A DNA stretch of 27,138 bases from NCBI GenBank assembly GCA_036897625.1, contig JAYMTA010000541.1, positions 1 through 27,138 on the forward strand, read 5' to 3'. This stretch comes from Pelargonium cotyledonis. Taxonomy: Eukaryota > Streptophyta > Magnoliopsida > Geraniales > Geraniaceae. This document shows, piece after piece, positions 21,613 through 27,138 of this stretch. Within the stretch, counting starts at the first letter, position 1. Every line of letters begins with the position of its first letter. A model generated the notes under the pieces. The model searched no databases and was not told the DNA's origin. It saw nothing but the letters and a program-made list of their open reading frames with translations. The position numbers were made by a program, and so were the translations under genes.

Positions 21613-22863
21613 ACAAAATAATTGGCAGAGCGTATGCAACTTCCGTGTCAACTTGATACATAAATACACGGCTTTGAGTTGGTCAAATGTCCATGTCTCT
21701 AAATTTCTTATTCTCCTAATTATATACAATATATTACATTATATGAGGAGGATTTATTTTATACAAGATAGAGTAATATTACCAATAACAATCAAATTAT
21801 TGGATTTGGGTCCAAGGTTTTGATTATTTTATACTCTAATGTGGCTAAAGGTAACAAAGCAGACAGATAAATTAACTCACAAAAGTCTTGAAACCTCTAT
21901 CTTGGCTCATGTCTTCCTCTAGCTAGCCTTTTATTTCTTTTTTTCGTATGTGTCGACGTTGTCTGGTGTTTAACTGTTTTTCTTTCTTCATTCAGCCGAT
22001 GCATGTATGGTGTTTAACGGTTAATGTCAGTTCACCAAATTTCAAGTGACGTTGCTAGAGAACTATTTGATCTCTCTCCATAACTATCCTAAAAAAAAGA
22101 CTTCTCCTAGCTGATGTCCCACTAATAATTGCAAGTGATAGAAATATTTTTTTTCATGTCATAGTTATTGATTGATTATGAATCTCATTATTTGGATAAT
22201 TATGTGTCTTATTAGTTATTACAATCAGGATTCTATGTCTTATTGCTTTTGTAATTAGAATCCATGCAGTACTAGAGTAGTTTTATAACTAGATAATTTT
22301 TGTTGTTGTCAAACTAAAAATGTGATAAATTAATTAAACCAACGTCTGGTTTTACAAACTTTCAATATGAAAGCGTAACCAGATTCTCTTTCGAAAAAGG
22401 AATAAATTATTGACCAAATCTAATTTAGGTTGAACAGTAACGCATGCAATTAGCAAAAAGTCAATTCACCAAGCAGTAGCAAAAGAAAACAAGTTAACAC
22501 TCAAAACTAGGTTACTAATGCTGCATGTTTTCTTGAAAAAATCATAACTTGCCTAATTAAAATCTGTATCTTATCCATAAGAAATGGATACATAATTAAA
22601 TATAACACGTGTTTTATCTATGAACCCAAACTACATCAGCCAGTCAGCGCCGACAATTTCTTAGTTCTTCATGCAGCCATAAATCCAGATTTGAAGCCCT
22701 TAAAAAACTCAATAAAAGTTCATATGTAAACTCAATTGTATACACAAAAAAAATAAAAAAAATAACGGACCAATTTGTTAAATTACTTTTAATTAGCGAG
22801 AACATGAAATCTCAAGAAAAACAAGAGCCTTAACCATTGTACATGAGCAAAAAACCCGGCCAA
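21613..22863. other. intergenic, DUF761 upstream region and B3 gene 3' flank
   Basis: About 1.25 kb of AT-rich DNA. Apart from presumed promoter sequence at the left and the 3' UTR of the B3 gene at the right, I recognise no gene, repeat family or RNA. Small plus-strand frames here lack any coding character. Confidence 0.45.
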
Positions 22864-23385
22864 TCAGAAAGGCAGCAGCTCCTCCCCTCGCCGGAGAAAC
22901 TTGAAGTGAAACACAGCCGATTCCTCGTCCCAGTAGAACCCGACCTCGTCCCCAGCTTCGCAGCCCCGACCTCGAATGAGTTCTTCACACCCCCAAAGGC
23001 TGTAAAATTCACGTCCCGGTCCTCTCTCCAAGTACAGGTTCTCGCCGCAGTGGGTGAGCTGGCTAGTGCCGTCGCTGACGTCCCTAACGGTCACATTCAA
23101 TCTTTTCCCTTTGATAACAACATCGTCGGCCGTTTCCATGTCCCACCACCGCAGGACGTGGTCGAACACGTCGTGGTGGGACAGAACCACCCGTCCGCTC
23201 CGGACCTCCGCACCGGACAGGCACTTCCTGATCACCCACGGGTTGTCCGTGTCCCGACACGGCGGCTCGTAAAAGTCCCGTAACTCCAAGAGGCTGCGGG
23301 TCGGCTCGTAGGGTTCGTTACTTGCGGCGCAAGCTTCTTCTTGTTCCTTGCTGGGGATGAAATCGAAGTAGATAGCTTTCATCAT
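22864..23385 (-). CDS. B3-domain protein, single exon, 173 aa
   Basis: Probable DNA-binding protein with one plant B3 domain at about residues 49-166. Landmarks: PWVIRKCLSGAEV near the first strand, LRWWDM (78-83), KRLNVTVRDVSDGT (94-107), YSLWGCEELIRGRGCEAGDE (128-147) and GFYWDEE (149-155). These match the short single-domain B3 group (At2g33720-like), in which the standard RLLLP segment is also divergent. The N-terminal ~45 residues are acidic and unassigned. Two adjacent ATGs (23385 and 23382) are possible starts. The ORF is intact and much more GC-rich than its flanks. Nuclear location and a role in transcription are inferred from the family; target genes are unknown. Confidence 0.82.
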   Translation of the reverse strand: MMKAIYFDFIPSKEQEEACAASNEPYEPTRSLLELRDFYEPPCRDTDNPWVIRKCLSGAEVRSGRVVLSHHDVFDHVLRWWDMETADDVVIKGKRLNVTVRDVSDGTSQLTHCGENLYLERGPGREFYSLWGCEELIRGRGCEAGDEVGFYWDEESAVFHFKFLRRGEELLPF

Positions 23386-23419
23386 TATTGAGTAACGGTT
23401 AATATTCAGTGGTGTTCTC

Positions 23420-23425
23420 TTTATA
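23420..23425 (-). promoter_or_regulatory. possible TATA box of B3 gene
   Basis: TATAAA on the minus strand (context CCATATAAAGAG), only ~35 bp upstream of the ATG. If used, the leader would be under 10 nt, so either this box is not the one used or the mRNA has an unusually short leader. Confidence 0.35.
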
Positions 23426-23455
23426 TGGAGTTGGGAGTTCTATTCCCGGAGAAGC

Positions 23456-23487
23456 TAGGGTTAGGGTCAGGGTCAGGATTAGGGTTC
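23456..23487. repeat. degenerate telomere-like short array upstream of B3 gene
   Basis: Reads as units of TAGGGT, TAGGGTC, AGGGTC and AGGATTAGGGTT. On the gene's strand it includes AACCCTAAT, a telo-box-like motif, ~95 bp from the ATG. It could be a regulatory motif cluster or a short interstitial telomeric relic. Confidence 0.55.
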
Positions 23488-24014
23488 CGGTTCTTCATTA
23501 ATGTATTTTATTTTTGGTTGTTCAAATTAGGTAATATATTGTAATTTAAGGAAACAAATGAAATTAAGAAAATTGGATGTAACGTTTAATTGTTAGTGGG
23601 CTCAAACAAGTTGGGCCCGGTTTTATTTTATATATAGATCCTACACAGAGAAGAGAGGACCATAACTATTGGGCCAAGTATTCAAAACGACCTCCGAGTT
23701 TTCAGTTTTGAGCCGTAGTTTATTATAGTCCAATATCACCATTATTCTTGTTCAACTTGAAATTAATATTGCATTAGAAGCAAAGAAGTTAATAAATATG
23801 TTTTGATAAAATATAATTTATATATTGTAAGGCAGTTTTCTATGAGGCTATCATATATGTAAGTTTTGTACATGAACTTATCAATACTAATTTATATCTG
23901 TATATAGATAGAGAGAGGCAAGATTGACGATTTAAATGAAGGGTACAATAAATTTCATAAATAGTGAAAAATATAAATATAATGATTTTCATTTTTCATA
24001 TAATAAAAATAATA
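23488..24014. other. AT-rich intergenic DNA
   Basis: Nothing recognisable: no open frame of note, no TSD-flanked insert, no RNA gene. Its right edge is the left TSD of the SINE at 24032. Confidence 0.4.
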
Positions 24015-24031
24015 TTAGAGTGTACAATTTT

Positions 24032-24259
24032 TTTTTTGTCTAAAGCATGAGGTTCCTGAGCGGACCCACACACTCGCGGTTGGCACCTTTAAGCCGTTTA
24101 CCACACTCAGACTAATTCCCATTCGAGCTGGGTAGGACCACAAGGGCGGCAAAGCTCTCCCTACCAAGTTTTAACGTAGCTACATTTCCTGGGACTCCAA
24201 CTCGAGCCCTCAGGTTAAGCTGGAACAACCCCTTACCAGTTGATCCACATGCTTGGTGG
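24032..24259 (-). mobile_element. tRNA-derived SINE, third family, with 17-bp TSD
   Basis: Minus-strand SINE. Box A-like TGGATCAACTG (24247-24237, one mismatch), then 34 bp, then box B AGTTGGAGTCC (24202-24192, one mismatch). The 3' end is a poly(A) seen as poly(T) at 24028-24037 on the plus strand. The flanks are identical 17-bp repeats, TTAGAGTGTACAATTTT (24015-24031 and 24260-24276). Body of ~228 bp, GC-rich against AT-rich surroundings. The identical TSD suggests a recent insertion. Confidence 0.92.
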
Positions 24260-24276
24260 TTAGAGTGTACAATTTT

Positions 24277-24533
24277 AAATTTAGAGTATATCACACTAAA
24301 ATACTTTTTTTAACAACACTTAAATACTTAATAATATATAAAAATTGAAAGGAGAATTCCCCTAGAACTGTTTGAGTTTTGTCATTATTTTTCTCATGCA
24401 ATGCATCCTATTTAATGATATATACTAACACTAATGCATTAAATCAAACCTAATACAACAATTAGATATCTCGTCGTAACTTTTATTTAGCGTAATAGGT
24501 GGTCTTATGCTCTCTAAAGTAGCATTTTAGGGT
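24277..24533. other. AT-rich spacer between SINE and LINE remnant
   Basis: About 260 bp with no supported feature. The sequence TTTTAGGGTTTG just before 24534 resembles a telo-box but is more likely the start of the LINE remnant. Confidence 0.35.
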
Positions 24534-26060
24534 TTGAAGGTTTCAGATATAGAAGGCTATAGCAGGAGGGTGTCGGCGCATCTGGAACAGAGAGACGAGA
24601 CGGAAAGCAAGTTCGGAGAGACGATCGGAAGGTGGCATAAGTCAAATATGTTACCGGCGTGTGTAACCAGTGGAATTAATAGATTAGAGCACAGGAACGG
24701 AAATGGAGGCTTGGTTAAGGAGGAGGAGAGGGGAGGCTTGGAGGTGGCTGCGGTGGAACACAATGGGGGTTCTGGTCTGGGTAGGAGTTGGAGGGTTGTG
24801 GGACGCTTTCTTACACAAGAGGTTATCAACTTTGATGCGATGCGTCATATGATGGCATTGACATGGAAACCGGCGGCGAACATGAGGACTGTGGAGGTGG
24901 TCGATGACCGCCTCGAGTATACAGAACAGAGGTTCGTGTTCGAGTTTTACCACGATACGGATGTGAAACGTGTTGTGAAAAGGGGACCCTTGCCCTTTAA
25001 TCATCATACACTCATGTGCAAACTATCGGAGACCGGGGAGATCTCGGCAAAGGTGGATCTTTTTGATCTGAGTATTTGGGTTCAACTTCATGATTTACCA
25101 GAAGGGTTCCAAACGGAAAGGGTATGCCGGAACATTGGAGATACATCGGAAAATATGTGGAGATGGATCCGTTTAACTTAACGCGGAACCGAACCTCCTA
25201 CATCAGGATCCGAGTGGTGGTGGACGTACGGAAGCCAATCAAACAATCGAAGGTGAAGGGTGAAAGTTCCTGGAGGTATGTGGTTTTGGTTTAATTTCAA
25301 ATATGAGAAGCTGCCTCATTTCTGCTTTTATTGCGGGATAATAGGTCACGGTGACCCTCAGTGTAAGGAATTAATCAAGCATCCTGAAATCAGCAAAGAA
25401 AGGGCATATGGTATTTCGCTAAGGGTCCTAACTAGGAAGCCGAGAAAGAATATTGGAGCTCGTTGGCTGCTAGGCGAGGAGGAGAGGGCGGACCCAGCCA
25501 GTCTGATGGACATGGGACCGGCGGGTACAAAGGCACGGGGAGGGGAACAAAAGATGATGGAAGGGGAAAACGTGGGGGGTGGGGGGGAAGAGTCGGATCG
25601 AGAGGATGATCAGGCGAGCCAAAATGAGCAGGTTCGCTTAGTCAAATGAGGATTTGGAGCATGGACAACAGTGGAGTTGGTGTACCATTGCTGGAGGGGG
25701 GACCCCCTCATTGGAGGGGATAAGCAGTTTTGGAAAGGAAGGAGGAGAAGGAAGTGGGTCGCGATGATGAAAACTGTTTTCGCCTTGTCGGGTCTCCTTT
25801 TAGGACCCGGGACGTCTGGATGGGATTTGCTTCAAGATTCTTCATCGTTTTTATGTTTTCTCTTTCAGTTTTTCTTGTAACTAGCTATTTTGAATAAGGA
25901 GATTTTAGCCTCATGGGTAGAGCGAATCAACGTTGTTAGGGCCTGGGTTAGCTTAGGTTTCTATATATATTCATGTCTGGTTCGGGTATCGAATTCCAGT
26001 CTTAAAAATGATTGTATTTCGAGTTTAAGTATGAATAAAAGTAATAGGCTTACTCGTAAA
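24520..26060 (+). mobile_element. internally deleted LINE remnant
   Basis: Contains a decayed ORF1 (DUF4283 plus CCHC knuckle) at about 24534-25649. It then passes directly into apparently non-coding DNA that ends near AATAAAAGTAATAGGCTTAC and an A-run (26050-26056). The endonuclease and reverse transcriptase of ORF2 (several kb in full elements) are absent, so it is internally deleted. No TSD was recognised and both limits are approximate. Confidence 0.6.
24534..25649 (+). pseudogene. LINE ORF1-like DUF4283 / zinc-knuckle pseudogene, two frameshifts
   Basis: The first frame (to a stop at 25179-25181) carries a DUF4283-type segment around VGRFLTQEVINFDAMRHMMA and WVQLHDLPEGF. Homology leaves it near 25140: from 25142 the adjacent frame gives YIGKYVEMDPFNLT and SYIRIRVVVDVRKP, the expected continuation. 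Near 25245 the first frame resumes with PGGMWFWFNFKYEKLPHFCF and a CCHC knuckle, CFYCGIIGHGDPQC, and runs to 25649 with a Gly/Glu-rich tail. Plant LINE (L1-type) ORF1 proteins share this order. No in-frame ATG near the left end, so it is also 5' truncated. Inactive. Confidence 0.82.
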
Positions 26061-26105
26061 AAAATTTATTGTCCCTTATATATGTCTCCATGCAATTATA
26101 TATAG

Positions 26106-27138
26106 CACTACAAGAAATTTGACCTTTTATGACGGTTTTTTTCACTGCACACATTATTTTGTCATTAATAACTATCTAATAATCACAAAATTTTAAAATC
26201 GTCATCATTTATATTTTGTGATGACAAATTTTATATGTGTCTCCATTACTACAATATTTTGTCACCATTTAATACATTTTATGACGAAAAAATTAGTATG
26301 TCACTTATTGATTTGGAGGGATGAATTAGTAACATAATTTTGGAGTGAGTTTTTTTTTTCATGACAAAGTAATGTTAATTGATGACGATTATATCGTCAT
26401 GATAGAAAATATTTTTTACGATGTTTTGTATTCGTCATAATTTAGTCCAAAACACTATGACAAAATGGATTTTGTCATATATCTATATTTTATTGTGACC
26501 TTATTTAAATGTCATTGTGTATTTGACATTTTTATGACAATACATAATTATTGTCAGTATTATGTTTGGAAGAAAAAACTACTAATATAAAATTTCAGGA
26601 AATATTTTATTGATGTAATGATGTTAATTAATGACAATTTTTATGGTCACAATACTTAGTACTTGTTACAACAATTATTGTTTGTCATAAAATAATTTAA
26701 GAAAATGACAACATATTTGTCACCGTCTTGTTGTAATCATTTTCATATAGGGTCATTTATTTGAATATTTCTATGAAATAAAAATGACCCTCAAGTTTTT
26801 ATTTTTTTATTTTATTTATTTATTTATTTTTTTGAATTAGACCCTCAAGTATTGTTATAGTATATAATCTTTTGTGACGGTTTTTTCTTTTAATAAAATA
26901 TTTGCAAAAAATGAAGAATTTGATTATGTCATATATTTTGGTTATGTTGAGACAATATATAGATATTGTCATGTATTTTGATAATTTAGTGATGATTTAT
27001 AATTTCGACATAAATAAGAATAAAATTTGACTTAAGAGTTACCTAATTTGACTATGTGTGATATAATCTCACTGTTAAGTTTGGCTTAAATTGGCTAAAT
27101 TAATTTGACATAAGTGGACTATAGCGATCAAATGTCTA
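26106..27138. mobile_element. left end of a CACTA (En/Spm) transposon, partial
   Basis: Begins CACTACAAGAAA, the canonical CACTA terminal sequence, and is followed by densely repeated short motifs (ATGAC/GTCAT, TTTTGTGACGG, TTTATGACGG) in both orientations, as in the subterminal repeats that bind the transposase. The motif block CTTTTATGACGGTTTTT near 26123 recurs as CTTTTGTGACGGTTTTT near 26869. The expected 3-bp TSD would be TAG at 26103-26105. No transposase frame is visible and the other terminus lies beyond the window. Confidence 0.85.

Noticed and set aside
25650..25880. Short plus-strand frame after the LINE ORF1
   Set aside because: No similarity to endonuclease or reverse transcriptase is apparent and composition is irregular. 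Likely LINE 3' non-coding sequence.

Overview
This is nuclear DNA from a flowering plant, most likely a eudicot. The genes carry GT-AG introns with AT-rich interiors and encode plant-type proteins: a plant VDAC, a DUF761 protein and a B3 protein. The spaces between them hold plant transposon families (Stowaway-type MITE, tRNA-derived SINEs, LINE with DUF4283 ORF1, long-TIR element, CACTA end). No bacterial, organellar or viral gene blocks were seen. I cannot name the species; the VDAC N-terminus looks like the VDAC4/POM36-type porins.

Layout. (1) About 1-7640, minus strand: a VDAC (mitochondrial outer-membrane porin) gene. A 5'UTR exon and five coding exons were resolved to the base. They give 173 residues plus two bases, and the last ~100 residues must lie left of position 1. 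Its introns hold two MITE ends, a complete 253-bp Stowaway-type MITE, a tRNA-derived SINE and several local duplications. (2) About 7640-12371: no convincing cellular gene. This stretch contains an ~850-bp LINE-like insertion with target-site duplication (TSD), an 884-bp long-terminal-inverted-repeat element (MULE-like) and a second SINE. (3) 12528-20471, plus strand: a complete eight-exon gene for the POL5/MYBBP1A (DNA polymerase phi) family nucleolar protein, predicted at 1273 aa. It has telo-box motifs just upstream and one GC-AG intron. (4) 21087-21512, minus: a small intronless DUF761 protein gene. (5) 22864-23385, minus: a small intronless B3-domain protein gene. (6) 24015-27138: a third SINE (minus strand), a decayed LINE ORF1 with DUF4283 and zinc-knuckle regions broken by two compensating frameshifts, and the left terminus of a CACTA transposon that runs off the window.

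The genes are not an operon and share no evident pathway. VDAC passes metabolites through the mitochondrial outer membrane. The POL5-like protein is expected to act in the nucleolus in rRNA transcription or ribosome assembly, and its telo-boxes fit that class. The B3 protein probably binds DNA. The DUF761 protein has no known biochemical function. The main interest is the mobile-element record: three distinct SINEs with 15-17 bp TSDs, a MITE inserted in one copy of a duplication whose other copy keeps the empty site, and a SINE body that contains telomere-type repeats. I found no clearly novel biological system.
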